NCBI RefSeq assembly: GCF_039851965.1
Contig: NZ_CP156675.1
Coordinates: forward strand, 248,001-312,000
Reading direction: 5' to 3'
DNA from: Pseudalkalibacillus hwajinpoensis
GTDB lineage: Bacteria > Bacillota > Bacilli > Bacillales > Guptibacillaceae
DNA length: 64,000 nucleotides
Position 1 is the stretch's first letter; each line of letters starts with the position of its first letter. A model generated the notes under the pieces. That model worked only from the letters and a program-made list of their open reading frames with translations. It was not told the origin of the DNA and ran no database searches. Below, in pieces: positions 49,979-58,533 of this stretch. A program made the position numbers and the translations under genes.

Positions 49979-50296
49979 ATGAAACATAAATTATTGCCGT
50001 TGTCTGAAACCATGCATTATATTTTATTAGCTCTACGTGAGCCACTCCACGGCTATGCCGTAATGCAGAAGATAGAAAAAATAAGTAATGGTACCGTTAT
50101 TTTAGCGGCTGGTACATTATACGGTGCGATTGAAAACTTGAATAAACATGGTTGGATTGAACCTGTTGGAAATTCAGGTCGGAGAAAAGTTTATATGATA
50201 ACTACAGAAGGAAGCGCCATTTTGAAAATGGAACAAGAAAGACTATTGCATATTTTATCCTTGTATGAAAGAAGTGAATCAAATGAGGAGGTTTAA
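49979..50296 (+). CDS. PadR-family transcriptional regulator
   Basis: A 105-residue winged-helix regulator: LPLSETMHYILLALREPLHG, the recognition/wing segment AAGTLYGAIENLNKHGWIEP and GRRKVYMITTEG. Short PadR (subfamily-2) proteins dimerise through a C-terminal helix. ATG 49979 follows GAGGGTGAGAG. It overlaps the DUF2812 gene by 14 bases, a common PadR pairing in Firmicutes, so it probably represses its own operon. Confidence 0.9.
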   Translation: MKHKLLPLSETMHYILLALREPLHGYAVMQKIEKISNGTVILAAGTLYGAIENLNKHGWIEPVGNSGRRKVYMITTEGSAILKMEQERLLHILSLYERSESNEEV

Positions 50297-50852
50297 AGTA
50301 TTTTTTGATATTGAAAAAGAAGAGCAATGGCTGAACGAGCAATTACAAAAAGGCTATCGCTGTACAAATATTAGTGGATTAGGAATATACACTTTCGAAA
50401 AAACTGACAAGAGATATGTTATGCGACTTGATTATCAAGATTATTTACCGAAGAAAAAGTTCGTGGAATACAAAGGGATATATGAAGATTTCGGTTGGGT
50501 CTATATAAAGGGGTTCTGGCTTGGTGGAATACGGTATTGGCAAAAAGAAGATGATGATCAAAATGAAATCTTCTCGGACCGCCAATCAAAGGGTAATTAT
50601 TATAAAAGATTAATGGGTTATTCATTTGGGTTGGGTATGCTGTGTTTGGCTTTTTCTTATATGCTTTACAAGGATTCGGGATTATATTTAACTGAAGGTC
50701 TTTGGAGTATGAAAGGTGCATTATTTTGGAAAGCATTTTTATTTGAAACTCCATTTGTCCTTTTGAGGTTGTTTCCCGCACTTCTGGTTGTTTTTTTTGG
50801 TAGCAGTTTCTATAAAGCTTATCGAAAGTACTCAATGTTAAAAGAAAAATAA
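50283..50852 (+). CDS. DUF2812 membrane protein, PadR partner
   Basis: A 189-residue protein with a soluble N-terminal DUF2812 domain (KVFFDIEKEEQWLNEQLQKG, YEDFGWVYIKGFWLGGIRYW) and two C-terminal membrane helices (about 118-138 and 160-180). ATG 50283 was chosen because the site AAATGAGG overlaps the PadR 3' end. DUF2812 genes are usually the operon partners of PadR regulators; the function is unknown. Confidence 0.85.
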   Translation: MRRFKVFFDIEKEEQWLNEQLQKGYRCTNISGLGIYTFEKTDKRYVMRLDYQDYLPKKKFVEYKGIYEDFGWVYIKGFWLGGIRYWQKEDDDQNEIFSDRQSKGNYYKRLMGYSFGLGMLCLAFSYMLYKDSGLYLTEGLWSMKGALFWKAFLFETPFVLLRLFPALLVVFFGSSFYKAYRKYSMLKEK

Positions 50853-50914
50853 TGCGAGGAGTTTAAGTATGAACTTTTTTTAATTCAAAGAAGTAATTGA
50901 GGATAATGTATCTA

Positions 50915-50945
50915 CAACAATCGGGCGCGATTGTTGAACAACGTA
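50915..50945. repeat. Short palindromic dispersed repeat
   Basis: CAACAATCGGGCGCGATTGTTG: inverted arms CAACAATCG / CGATTGTTG around GGCG. This is the most symmetric copy of the AACAATCGGGCGC-type repeat. Confidence 0.6.
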
Positions 50946-51113
50946 GGTAGAAAATGATCAACTTTTTTATAAAAACCAAACTTAAATCTGCTGGAGAAGA
51001 ATCCATTTTGATCAATCTTTTTTCAAAATGGATTCTTTTTATTTATCGTAAAATATGGGTTTTCGAGGTATTTTTGATCAAACTTTATTTCAAAGCTACA
51101 CGAACTTCTCTTT

Positions 51114-51392
51114 TTGTTAAAATACGCTCGTTCTTATCGCTCTGAAGTCTATCATTTACGCGTCATAAGTTATAAGGCAGAGGAGAGGGGTGAAAGCGAT
51201 CAAACATTAGAGGGGATCCAGCATCAGAGCTATGAGGAATATGAAAAGGCGACTCAAAAAGTATGGATCATTGAAAACATTTTAAAAGATCGAATCGGGT
51301 ATTATCCGGTGAAAGTAACGGATAATTTCCTGCAGCTTTATCTTCATCGTATCAAGCAATCACAGAAGAAACGAATGGTCCTAAAAAAGTGA
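51114..51392 (+). CDS. Hypothetical protein, possibly truncated
   Basis: The frame from about 51190 reads QTLEGIQHQSYEEYEKATQK and IENILKDRIGYYPVKVTDNF, clearly protein-like and helical. The upstream part to TTG 51114 has no good ribosome site, so the 5' end is uncertain or lost. No family recognised. Confidence 0.4.
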   Translation: MLKYARSYRSEVYHLRVISYKAEERGESDQTLEGIQHQSYEEYEKATQKVWIIENILKDRIGYYPVKVTDNFLQLYLHRIKQSQKKRMVLKK

Positions 51393-51419
51393 ACGAAGAA
51401 GCTTATTATTTCATGTCAA

Positions 51420-51797
51420 TTAATTCTTTTTCCATTTTGTGATCAGGTCGTTTAGTAGCTTTGTATACGTGTTTTTCACTTTTTGATAGATGAACTTTGC
51501 TTCCTCTTCGTCGTACAAGTGAGACGTTTTGTTTCGATCAATCATCATGTCGATCCAGTCGTCTCCGTTTTCAATGAGTCCGCAAGAAAATGCTTCTCTA
51601 ATGGTTGCACGCTGACTTCTGATTTCGCTGATTCCCGTGTATCCTAGGAACATTTTCATGGTTTTCCAACTCAGCTCAAAAGTGAATTCAAAGCGCTGGA
51701 TGACGCCGTCATACACGATATCATCTGTCAAGGGAATTTTAAACGGGATGCAGCCCTTGATGTCTTCAAGCTTTTCGTACAGCCTTTCCTTGTTCAT
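51420..51797 (-). CDS. HepT-like nucleotidyltransferase substrate-binding protein (HI0074 family)
   Basis: Four-helix HEPN-superfamily protein, 125 residues: FEFTFELSWKTMKMFLGYTG and the motif DRNKTSHLYDE, giving Arg88 and His93 in an Rx4H arrangement as in HEPN ribonucleases. Such proteins pair with a small MNT-type nucleotidyltransferase, often as a toxin-antitoxin pair. Here the partner immediately upstream is reduced to a fragment whose stop overlaps this ATG. The gene itself looks intact. Confidence 0.82.
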   Translation of the reverse strand: MNKERLYEKLEDIKGCIPFKIPLTDDIVYDGVIQRFEFTFELSWKTMKMFLGYTGISEIRSQRATIREAFSCGLIENGDDWIDMMIDRNKTSHLYDEEEAKFIYQKVKNTYTKLLNDLITKWKKN

Positions 51798-51949
51798 AGA
51801 TGAACAATCCCTTCAGTGTCTATATTTAATAGTAGCTTTTCTTTATGTAGTCGGTCTGTAAATAAGATATCGATTTTAAGAGGCGTCGTCATGTCCTCGA
51901 TAACCTGAGTAATAAGGTTTAGAACGATTTTTTCCTTTACCTGTCTCTT
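51794..51949 (-). pseudogene. C-terminal fragment of an MNT-type nucleotidyltransferase
   Basis: The frame ending at the HepT-like start reads MTTPLKIDILFTDRLHKEKL then LNIDTEGIVHL and stop, the C-terminal part of a minimal nucleotidyltransferase. A TGA lies in frame upstream and the catalytic GSxAxG/DxD portion is absent. No start codon. Confidence 0.6.
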
Positions 51950-52048
51950 TCAAAGCTTGCATACAACCGTTATATTATACGAATATTTAAACTCATTGTA
52001 TAAGGATGAAACCTTGTATTAGAGGAAAGTGTAGTAGCTTTCGGATAA

Positions 52049-52068
52049 AACGGGGGTTAAGAACCCGT
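52049..52068. terminator. Small hairpin
   Basis: ACGGGGGTT / AACCCGTGT stem with AAG loop followed by TTTC. Possible weak terminator before the catabolic operon. Confidence 0.4.
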
Positions 52069-52096
52069 GTTTCAGCGTTAATATACGACGAATATA

Positions 52097-52202
52097 ACGA
52101 AAGTAAATAAAAAAATACGAAATTAAATGAAAACGTTTGTTGACAAAACGAAATTAAATGATAACATTTAAATTATTCAGAATGTAAACGCTTTCTAGAG
52201 AG
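52097..52202 (+). promoter_or_regulatory. Promoter, repeated operators and cre site of the catabolic operon
   Basis: Three related direct repeats ACGAAAGTAAAT, ACGAAATTAAATGAAAAC and ACGAAATTAAATGATAAC overlap a -35 TTGACA (52140-52145). AGAATGTAAACGCTTTCT at about 52183-52200 fits a CcpA cre box. Similar ACGAAA repeats precede the isomerase gene at 54991, so the DeoR-type regulator at 58534 is the likely binder, with catabolite repression on top. Confidence 0.6.
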
Positions 52203-52211
52203 GATGAGGAA

Positions 52212-52449
52212 ATGAGTGTTAGTGATCTATTTCAATTAGGTGGATCGACTGCAGTTGTGACAGGAAGCGCAAGAGGATTAGGAAAAGCTATCGCTAAAGC
52301 CTTAAGTGACGCAGGTGCGAATGTAGTGATTGCTGTAAGATGCTGAAAGTGCACTTCAAGAGTTAGAGTGCCAGCCTGAAATCAGAAGCTTCGAGTTTCG
52401 TCACTGGATCAACCTTTGTTGCGGATGGTGGTTATACAATTTGGTAAAA
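52212..52449 (+). pseudogene. Short-chain dehydrogenase with large internal deletion
   Basis: GAGGATGAGGAA and ATG begin a normal SDR (STAVVTGSARGLGKAIAKAL, AGANVVIAV) that stops after 44 codons. About 40 bases later another frame gives the SDR C-terminus ASSFVTGSTFVADGGYTIW and stop. Roughly 550 bases including the YxxxK catalytic site are deleted. It was the first gene of the operon. Confidence 0.85.
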
Positions 52450-52469
52450 AGGAAAAGGAGAGATATAAC

Positions 52470-53579
52470 ATGGAAAAAATATTAAATAATGTAAAAGAGC
52501 AGGCACAAAAATACCCTAAAAAAATGAAAGCAATAGTAGCGTATGCCCCGGAAGACTATCGATTAGAGGAAGTTTCTACACCGAAAATTGAAAACGATAA
52601 AGAAATTATTGTGAAAGTTGAAGCATGTGGTATTTGTGCAGGTGATATAAAGGCCTATGATGGTGCGCCAAGCTTTTGGGGAGATGATAAACAACCAGCG
52701 TATATAAAGGCACCAATGATCCCAGGTCACGAATTTATAGGGAGAGTAGTTGAGAAGGGTGACGCTGTTACAGATTATAACATTGGAGATCGAATTATAT
52801 CTGAACAGATTGTTCCATGCTGGGATTGCCGTTTTTGTGGGCGCGGTCAGTATTGGATGTGCGAAAAGCATGATCTATATGGTTTTCAAAAGAATGTAAA
52901 TGGTGGTATGGCAGAATATATGAAATTTACAAAAGAGGGGATTAATTATAAAGTTCCTGAGGATTTGCCGATTGAAAAAGCAATTTTAATTGAACCTTAT
53001 GCATGTAGTTTGCATGCTGTACAACGAGCTCAAATCCAATTAGGAGATTTTGTGGTGTTATCAGGTGCAGGTACTCTTGGGCTTGGAATGATTGGGGCAG
53101 CAAAAAAAGCAGGAGCTGATACGTTAGTCGTACTTGATTTGCAAGACTCCCGTTTAGAATTAGCTAAGAAATTTGGAGCAGACTTGGTACTTAATCCATC
53201 CAAAGTGGATGTAGAAAAGGAAATAAAAGCCCTAACAGAAGGGTATGGCTGTGATGTTTATATAGAAGCAACGGGTCATCCCAAGTCTGTAGAGCAAGGA
53301 TTAAATAGTATACGTAAATTAGGAAGATTTGTAGAGTTCAGTGTATTTAAAGATCCAGTCACAGTTGATTGGAGCATTATCAGTGACCGTAAAGAGCTGG
53401 ACATCTTAGGCTCTCATCTAGGCCCATATTGTTATGAATTAGTTATTAAAGCAATTGCGAATGGGGACATGCCTACAGAGAATGTAGTAACGCATCGTTT
53501 TCCTCTTGAAGAATTCCAACAGGGCTTTGAATTAATGAAAAAAGGCGATCAATCATTAAAAATAATTCTAGAACCTTAA
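52470..53579 (+). CDS. Zn-dependent medium-chain (polyol/threitol-type) dehydrogenase
   Basis: NAD(P)-dependent alcohol dehydrogenase, 369 residues. Catalytic Zn ligands lie in CGICAGD and PGHEFIG; the structural Zn lobe is CWDCRFCGRGQYWMC; the Rossmann motif is SGAGTLGLGMIGAAKK. It resembles erythritol, threitol and sorbitol dehydrogenases, which oxidise a polyol to the ketose. ATG 52470 follows AAAGGAGAG. With a polyol permease and dihydroxyacetone-kinase-like subunits downstream, oxidation of a C4 polyol to a tetrulose is the best-fitting role. Confidence 0.82.
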   Translation: MEKILNNVKEQAQKYPKKMKAIVAYAPEDYRLEEVSTPKIENDKEIIVKVEACGICAGDIKAYDGAPSFWGDDKQPAYIKAPMIPGHEFIGRVVEKGDAVTDYNIGDRIISEQIVPCWDCRFCGRGQYWMCEKHDLYGFQKNVNGGMAEYMKFTKEGINYKVPEDLPIEKAILIEPYACSLHAVQRAQIQLGDFVVLSGAGTLGLGMIGAAKKAGADTLVVLDLQDSRLELAKKFGADLVLNPSKVDVEKEIKALTEGYGCDVYIEATGHPKSVEQGLNSIRKLGRFVEFSVFKDPVTVDWSIISDRKELDILGSHLGPYCYELVIKAIANGDMPTENVVTHRFPLEEFQQGFELMKKGDQSLKIILEP

Positions 53580-53657
53580 AACAGATCTTTTAGGGAGGGG
53601 GCAGTAGTTCCCCTATCCCTAAATATATCTGAATATTCAGTTAAAGGAGGGTGGATT

Positions 53658-54941
53658 TTGAATAATTCACTTGCAGGTGGCATTGATAAAGCTGGTATTC
53701 CCTCTCGACTCTTTTGGGGTTATATAGGTATTCTTATTTTTATGATGGGGGACGGATTGGAACTAGGCTGGTTAAGTCCTTATTTAATTGAACAGGGAAT
53801 GAGCGTTCAACAATCAGCATTTTTGTTTACTGCTTACGGAGTAACGATAGCAATATCTTCTTGGTTTTCTGGTGTATTAGTAGAAGCTATGGGACCCAAG
53901 AAAACAATGCTAATGGGTCTGTTGTTATATATTTTAGGAACAATTGGCTTTGTTGGTTATGGTATACCTCATTTAAATTATGAGCTTATGATTCCTACTT
54001 ATGCATTAAGAGGTTTTGGTTATCCATTATTTGCTTATGGGTTTCTTGTATGGATAGCGTATCGTAGTCCTCAACAGCAACTTGGTAGAGCAGTTGGTTG
54101 GTTTTGGTTTGTTTTTACAGGAGGATTAAACGTGTTAGGCGCTTATTATTCCATTTGGGCAATTAAATATCTTGGTCATATCAATACCTTATGGAGCGCC
54201 CTTTTATGGGTTACGATCGGAGCTATCTTCGCCTTAGTTATTAACAAAGATAAATTAGAGAGAAAACAAAATAAAGAGAACAAGTCAAAAGTGAAAGAGT
54301 TATTAAAGGGCGTTACGATTATTAAAAAGGAACCTAAGGTTGGGATTGCTGGCATTGTACGCATTATTAATCAAACAGCCCAATATGCCTTTCCTATCTT
54401 TTTACCGACTTATTTAGTCCAGTATGGAATTGAGACGTCAGTTTGGCTGAATATTTGGGGCTCAATTTTCATTTCAAATATTGTTTTTAATTTAATTTTT
54501 GGATTTGTTGGAGATAAATTCGGCTGGAGAAATACGGTCATGTGGTTTGGAGGAGTTGGTTGTGGGACATTCACACTTCTTTTGTATTATATGCCACAAC
54601 TAGTAGGGGCTAACCTTTGGTTAATACAAGCTGCAGGGATATTATGGGGAGCTTGTCTTGCAGGATATGTACCACTATCAGCTCTTGTTCCATCCCTTGT
54701 GAAAGAAGAAAAAGGGGCTGCAATGTCCATCTTGAACTTAGGTGCAGGACTTTGTGTATTTGTGGGTCCAGCGATCGTCGGTTTAACTTATGGTTTTGTT
54801 GGTGCAGAAGGTGTAATCTGGATTCTTGCAGGCCTTTATTTCGCAGGAGCTTTCATGACGAAATTTATCACCTTACCAAACAATGCGAAAATCTTAGATG
54901 TAGATGTCAACGATGAGAAGGCAGAAGTTTCAAACATGTGA
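53658..54941 (+). CDS. MFS polyol permease (RbtT/DalT/CsbX type)
   Basis: Twelve-helix major facilitator of 427 residues. MMGDGLELGWLSPYLIEQGM at the N-terminus, RGFGYPLFAYGFLVWIAYRS and GWFWFVFTGGLNVLGAYYSI are typical of the ribitol/D-arabitol/CsbX permease group. It starts at TTG 53658 with AAAGGAGGG upstream. It lies between the dehydrogenase and the sugar-phosphate enzymes and presumably imports the polyol. Confidence 0.85.
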   Translation: MNNSLAGGIDKAGIPSRLFWGYIGILIFMMGDGLELGWLSPYLIEQGMSVQQSAFLFTAYGVTIAISSWFSGVLVEAMGPKKTMLMGLLLYILGTIGFVGYGIPHLNYELMIPTYALRGFGYPLFAYGFLVWIAYRSPQQQLGRAVGWFWFVFTGGLNVLGAYYSIWAIKYLGHINTLWSALLWVTIGAIFALVINKDKLERKQNKENKSKVKELLKGVTIIKKEPKVGIAGIVRIINQTAQYAFPIFLPTYLVQYGIETSVWLNIWGSIFISNIVFNLIFGFVGDKFGWRNTVMWFGGVGCGTFTLLLYYMPQLVGANLWLIQAAGILWGACLAGYVPLSALVPSLVKEEKGAAMSILNLGAGLCVFVGPAIVGLTYGFVGAEGVIWILAGLYFAGAFMTKFITLPNNAKILDVDVNDEKAEVSNM

Positions 54942-54990
54942 TAACCTGATGCTCTCTTTCTTATTTTGGAAGAGAGTATTTATTTATAAA

Positions 54991-55040
54991 TAAACGAAAG
55001 TAAACGAAAATAAAAATTGACAAACGAAAGAATAAATGTA
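54991..55040 (+). promoter_or_regulatory. Internal promoter and operator repeats
   Basis: AACGAAAGTAAACGAAAATA and AAACGAAAGAATAAATG surround a -35 TTGACA (55017-55022). These match the repeats at 52097-52165. Confidence 0.5.
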
Positions 55041-55074
55041 AAAATGAACTCAAATTAATCAAGGAGATGAAGGT

Positions 55075-55536
55075 ATGAGAATTGCAATTGGGAGTGATCA
55101 TAACGCATTTGAAATGAAAGAATCAATAAAGAGTTTTATTGAGGAACTAGGTTTTGAAGTTTTAGATTATGGTTGTCATAGTTGTGAAGCTATCGACTAT
55201 CCTGATGTTGCTTTTAAAGTAGCTCAGGACATTGCTGATAACAAAGTTTCTCGAGGAATATTAATTTGTGGAACAGGGATTGGTGTAGCGATTGCAGCAG
55301 GAAAGGTGCCTGGTATACGTGCTGCACTTTGCCACGATACGTACTCTGCGGAACGAGCTCAATTGAGTAATAATGCTCAAGTCTTAACAATGGGTTCTCA
55401 AATTGTTGGTATAGAAGTCGCTAAAAAAGTGGTGTACACTTATTTAAATTGTGAATTTAGTGGTGGTAATTCTAAAAGGAAAGTACAAAAAATTATTGAT
55501 AAAGAAAAAGAATACACTCAAAAAAGTTTTCGATAG
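55075..55536 (+). CDS. RpiB/LacAB-family sugar-phosphate isomerase
   Basis: Aldose-ketose phosphate isomerase, 153 residues. IGSDHNAFEMKESI and the anion-hole motif ICGTGIGVAIAAGKVPGIRA are diagnostic; HDTYSAERAQLSNNAQVLTM follows. The catalytic Cys of the RpiB group is present in LICGTG. In erythritol/threitol pathways RpiB homologues (EryI/LerI/DerI type) interconvert tetrulose phosphate and D-erythrose-4-phosphate, which fits the context better than ribose-5-phosphate. AAGGAGATGAAGGT precedes the ATG. Confidence 0.85.
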   Translation: MRIAIGSDHNAFEMKESIKSFIEELGFEVLDYGCHSCEAIDYPDVAFKVAQDIADNKVSRGILICGTGIGVAIAAGKVPGIRAALCHDTYSAERAQLSNNAQVLTMGSQIVGIEVAKKVVYTYLNCEFSGGNSKRKVQKIIDKEKEYTQKSFR

Positions 55537-55548
55537 GGAGGGGACAGA

Positions 55549-56580
55549 ATGAAAAAATTAATTAACAATCCGAATAATGTTGTCGATGAAATGATTCAAG
55601 GATATTTGAAAGCGCATTCTGACGTGGTAAAAGGGGTTGAAGAAAATCACCGAACGATCATTCGAACAGATGCAGGAACTAAGAAAAAAGTGAGTATTAT
55701 TATTGGTGGTGGTTCAGGACACGAACCAGCTTTTATGGGATATGTAGGAGAAGGGATGGCAGATGGTGTAGCAGTGGGAAATATTTTCGCTTCGCCTCCA
55801 CCTGACCCCATATTAGAAGCCATAAAAGCAGTAGATACGAAAAAGGAAGCCCTCCTTATTTATGGAAATTACCAGGGGGATCTTATGAATTTTGATATGG
55901 CTGCTGATTTGGCAGAAATGGAAAGTGATATCAAGGTAAAACAAATTATTGTAAAAGATGATGTAGCTTCCGCGTCTCACTCAGAAGCAGATAAACGTCG
56001 TGGAATTGCTGGAGAGTTCTTTGTGACGAAAGTAGCTGGTGCTGCCTCTGAGACTGGCGCTCCTTTAGATGAAGTATATCGATTAACTGAAAAAGCGAAT
56101 CAGAATGTAAGGTCTATGGGAGTAGGGTTATCTCCGTGTTCATTACCCCAAACTGGGGAACCGAGCTTTTTGTTAGAAGAAGATGAAATGGAAATTGGTT
56201 TAGGACATCATGGAGAACCAGGAGTCGAAAAAGGGAAACTTCAATCTTCTAATGAGGTTACTGAACGAATTGTGAATGACATACTTCAAGATATGCCTAT
56301 TTCTAAAGAAGAGGAAGTTGCTGTACTTGTTAATGGGCTTGGTTCGACTACAAGAATGGAGCTCTACATTATGTATCAAAAGGTAGAAAGCCTTCTTAAA
56401 GAAAAAGGAATTCATATTCACAAATCATTCGTGGGGGACTACAGCACTTCCTTAGAAATGGGTGGTCTGTCGATCTCGATTCTAAAATTAGATAATGAAT
56501 TGAAGCGATTAATAGATGCAGAGGCAAATTGTCCAATGTATGTACAGAAAAAGAAAGAGAAAGAGGAGGTTAAAAGATGA
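55549..56580 (+). CDS. dhaK: Dihydroxyacetone/tetrulose kinase subunit DhaK
   Basis: Substrate-binding subunit of a two-subunit ketose kinase, 343 residues. IIGGGSGHEPAFMGYVGEGM (51-70) is the Gly-rich loop, GNYQGDLMNFDMAAD and the covalent-binding His221 in GLGHHGEPG are conserved. No DhaM phosphotransferase gene accompanies it, so the pair may use ATP directly or share another DhaM. Genomic context suggests erythrulose rather than dihydroxyacetone as substrate. Its stop overlaps the dhaL start. Confidence 0.87.
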   Translation: MKKLINNPNNVVDEMIQGYLKAHSDVVKGVEENHRTIIRTDAGTKKKVSIIIGGGSGHEPAFMGYVGEGMADGVAVGNIFASPPPDPILEAIKAVDTKKEALLIYGNYQGDLMNFDMAADLAEMESDIKVKQIIVKDDVASASHSEADKRRGIAGEFFVTKVAGAASETGAPLDEVYRLTEKANQNVRSMGVGLSPCSLPQTGEPSFLLEEDEMEIGLGHHGEPGVEKGKLQSSNEVTERIVNDILQDMPISKEEEVAVLVNGLGSTTRMELYIMYQKVESLLKEKGIHIHKSFVGDYSTSLEMGGLSISILKLDNELKRLIDAEANCPMYVQKKKEKEEVKR

Positions 56581-57218
56581 ATGCTACTGAATGGAAACAA
56601 TATTTTGAAAGCGTTTCACCTTTAATGGAAGAAAACAAAAATTATTTATCTGAGTTAGATCGTCGACTTGGAGACGGGGATCATGGTGTAACAATGTCGA
56701 TTGGCTGGCAAGCTGTTCAAGAGGAAATTAAGAGCTCACTCAGTGAAGAAAAAGATTGTGGGAAAATTGCAATGAAAGTTGGACGTTCATTTCTTAGCGC
56801 GGTCGGCTCTTCTGTAGGTCCTTTATATGCATCAGGCTTTATAAATGGTGCTAAAGCAATCAAGAATAAAACAGAACTAAACGAGGAAGACCTTATTGAT
56901 TTTTGGGTTAATTTTATAAAAGGTGTTCACGAGCGAGGACAAGCTAATATTGGCGATAAAACAATGTTAGATACCTTGTTGCCTGTTCTAAGTATCCTAG
57001 AAGGAAGCACAGAACCACCACTAGTAAGATTCAAATTAGCTCTAACTACTGCGGAAAAAGCTATGATATCCACAAAAGATATGGTTTCTCAGAAAGGAAG
57101 GTCCAGTCGTCTAGGTGAACGATCAAAAGGTGTACAAGACCCTGGAGCTACATCTGCCTATCTAATCTTTTTAAAATTTGTAGAGCACTCTCAAGGGATT
57201 GCAAAACTCCATCATTAA
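56577..57218 (+). CDS. dhaL: Dihydroxyacetone/tetrulose kinase subunit DhaL
   Basis: Nucleotide-binding subunit, 213 residues, completing the kinase. The Mg-ADP site is LDRRLGDGDHGVTM (Asp28, Asp33, Asp35), SSVGPLYASGF is the phosphate loop, and GDKTMLDTLLPVL and GRSSRLGERSKGVQDPGATS follow in the usual order. The ATG overlaps the dhaK stop by four bases. Confidence 0.87.
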   Translation: MNATEWKQYFESVSPLMEENKNYLSELDRRLGDGDHGVTMSIGWQAVQEEIKSSLSEEKDCGKIAMKVGRSFLSAVGSSVGPLYASGFINGAKAIKNKTELNEEDLIDFWVNFIKGVHERGQANIGDKTMLDTLLPVLSILEGSTEPPLVRFKLALTTAEKAMISTKDMVSQKGRSSRLGERSKGVQDPGATSAYLIFLKFVEHSQGIAKLHH

Positions 57219-57228
57219 AAAGGAGGGA

Positions 57229-58188
57229 ATGGATTTGCGAGAATTAGCGATGTCTTACTTGTCAGTTACTCAGGAATCAGCTGTGGCTGTCTATCCTTAT
57301 ATAGGAAAAGGTGACAAAATACTAGCAGATGGTAAAGCGACTGAAGCCATGAGAGAGACATTAAATAAATTGAAATCAAAGTCTCGAGTAGTTATAGGGG
57401 AAGGTGAGATGGACGAAGCCCCTATGCTTTATATTGGTGAAACGTTAGGGAGAGGAACGACGGAGATAGACTTGGCTGTAGATCCAATTGATGGGACAAC
57501 TTTAATTGCGAATGGTCAAGGGAATGCCATCACTGTTCTAGCTGGTTCAAAAAAAGGGACGCTCCTTCATGCTCCAGATATGTATATGGAAAAAATAGCA
57601 GTAGGTCCAAGAGCAAAGGGTAGTATTGACATTAGCTCTCCTATTGAAACCAACATTAAACATGTTGCGAGAGCATTGAATAAACCTATGAAAAATTTGA
57701 ATATCATGATTCAGAATAGAGGGCGCCATCAGGAACTTATAAAGTCAATTCAAAAACTTGGAGCAAGTGTAATTTTATTTCAAGACGTGGACATTACCGG
57801 TGTGGTTGCCACAGCAATAGAAGAATATAATATAGATATGCTAATAGGAATTGGTGGTGCTCCTGAAGGAGTTATATCAGCTGTAGCTATGCGTAGCTTA
57901 GGTGGCGACTTTCAGGCCAAACTCCTTCCGGAAAATCAGGCTCAATATGATCGATGTATAGCCATGGGCATATCCAATCCTGATAAACACCTTCATTTAA
58001 ACGATCTAGTATCGAGTGATGACTGTTTCTTCATAGCTACAGGGATTACTGATGGACAGTTGCTTAAAGGGATTAGAGAGAAACAGGGGAGCATGCTTCA
58101 AACACAAACTATTTTGTCACTCCATCATGAATATCATTTCATAAATTCTGTTCATCGTGTTAGTTCTCAAAGAGAGTTAGTAGTATAG
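57229..58188 (+). CDS. glpX: Class II fructose-1,6-/sedoheptulose-1,7-bisphosphatase (GlpX type)
   Basis: Li-sensitive-fold phosphatase of about 319 residues. Metal motifs are VIGEGEMDEAPMLYIGE, then DLAVDPIDGTTLIANGQGNA; IGGAPEGVISAVAMRSLGG is typical of GlpX. Start ATG 57229 or TTG 57235 follows AAAAGGAGGGA; the earlier in-frame codon at 57199 overlaps dhaL. Within a tetrulose pathway, the product erythrose-4-phosphate could be condensed to sedoheptulose bisphosphate and dephosphorylated here; this step is inference. Confidence 0.85.
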   Translation: MDLRELAMSYLSVTQESAVAVYPYIGKGDKILADGKATEAMRETLNKLKSKSRVVIGEGEMDEAPMLYIGETLGRGTTEIDLAVDPIDGTTLIANGQGNAITVLAGSKKGTLLHAPDMYMEKIAVGPRAKGSIDISSPIETNIKHVARALNKPMKNLNIMIQNRGRHQELIKSIQKLGASVILFQDVDITGVVATAIEEYNIDMLIGIGGAPEGVISAVAMRSLGGDFQAKLLPENQAQYDRCIAMGISNPDKHLHLNDLVSSDDCFFIATGITDGQLLKGIREKQGSMLQTQTILSLHHEYHFINSVHRVSSQRELVV

Positions 58189-58221
58189 TTACTAATTTTA
58201 TATAAAAAATCGATAAGATTT

Positions 58222-58247
58222 AAGACTAATAGTAAACTATTAGTCTT
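58222..58247 (+). terminator. Terminator of the catabolic operon
   Basis: AAGACTAATAG / CTATTAGTCTT hairpin with TAAA loop and T-rich tail, after glpX. Confidence 0.85.
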
Positions 58248-58533
58248 ATTTTAGTGAAAACATTAGTAGATGTATATGTAAAACCTTTTTGAAACAAAGT
58301 ATTGACTGGATGTGGAAATTCTTTTTAAATAATTTGTATGATAAGATTACTAATAGATAGGATTAAAAGCTGGAGAAATGAAAGCCTTATCAATAAACAC
58401 TTTTTGTTTTCTTTCTTTGATCAAATTTGGGATAAGATACATCATTTTTGGTTATTTAAAAATATATGTTAATGGATGTTTTTAAGTATAATTGCTAATG
58501 GATTTTCTATGAATAGAATAAAGGGTGACAAAT

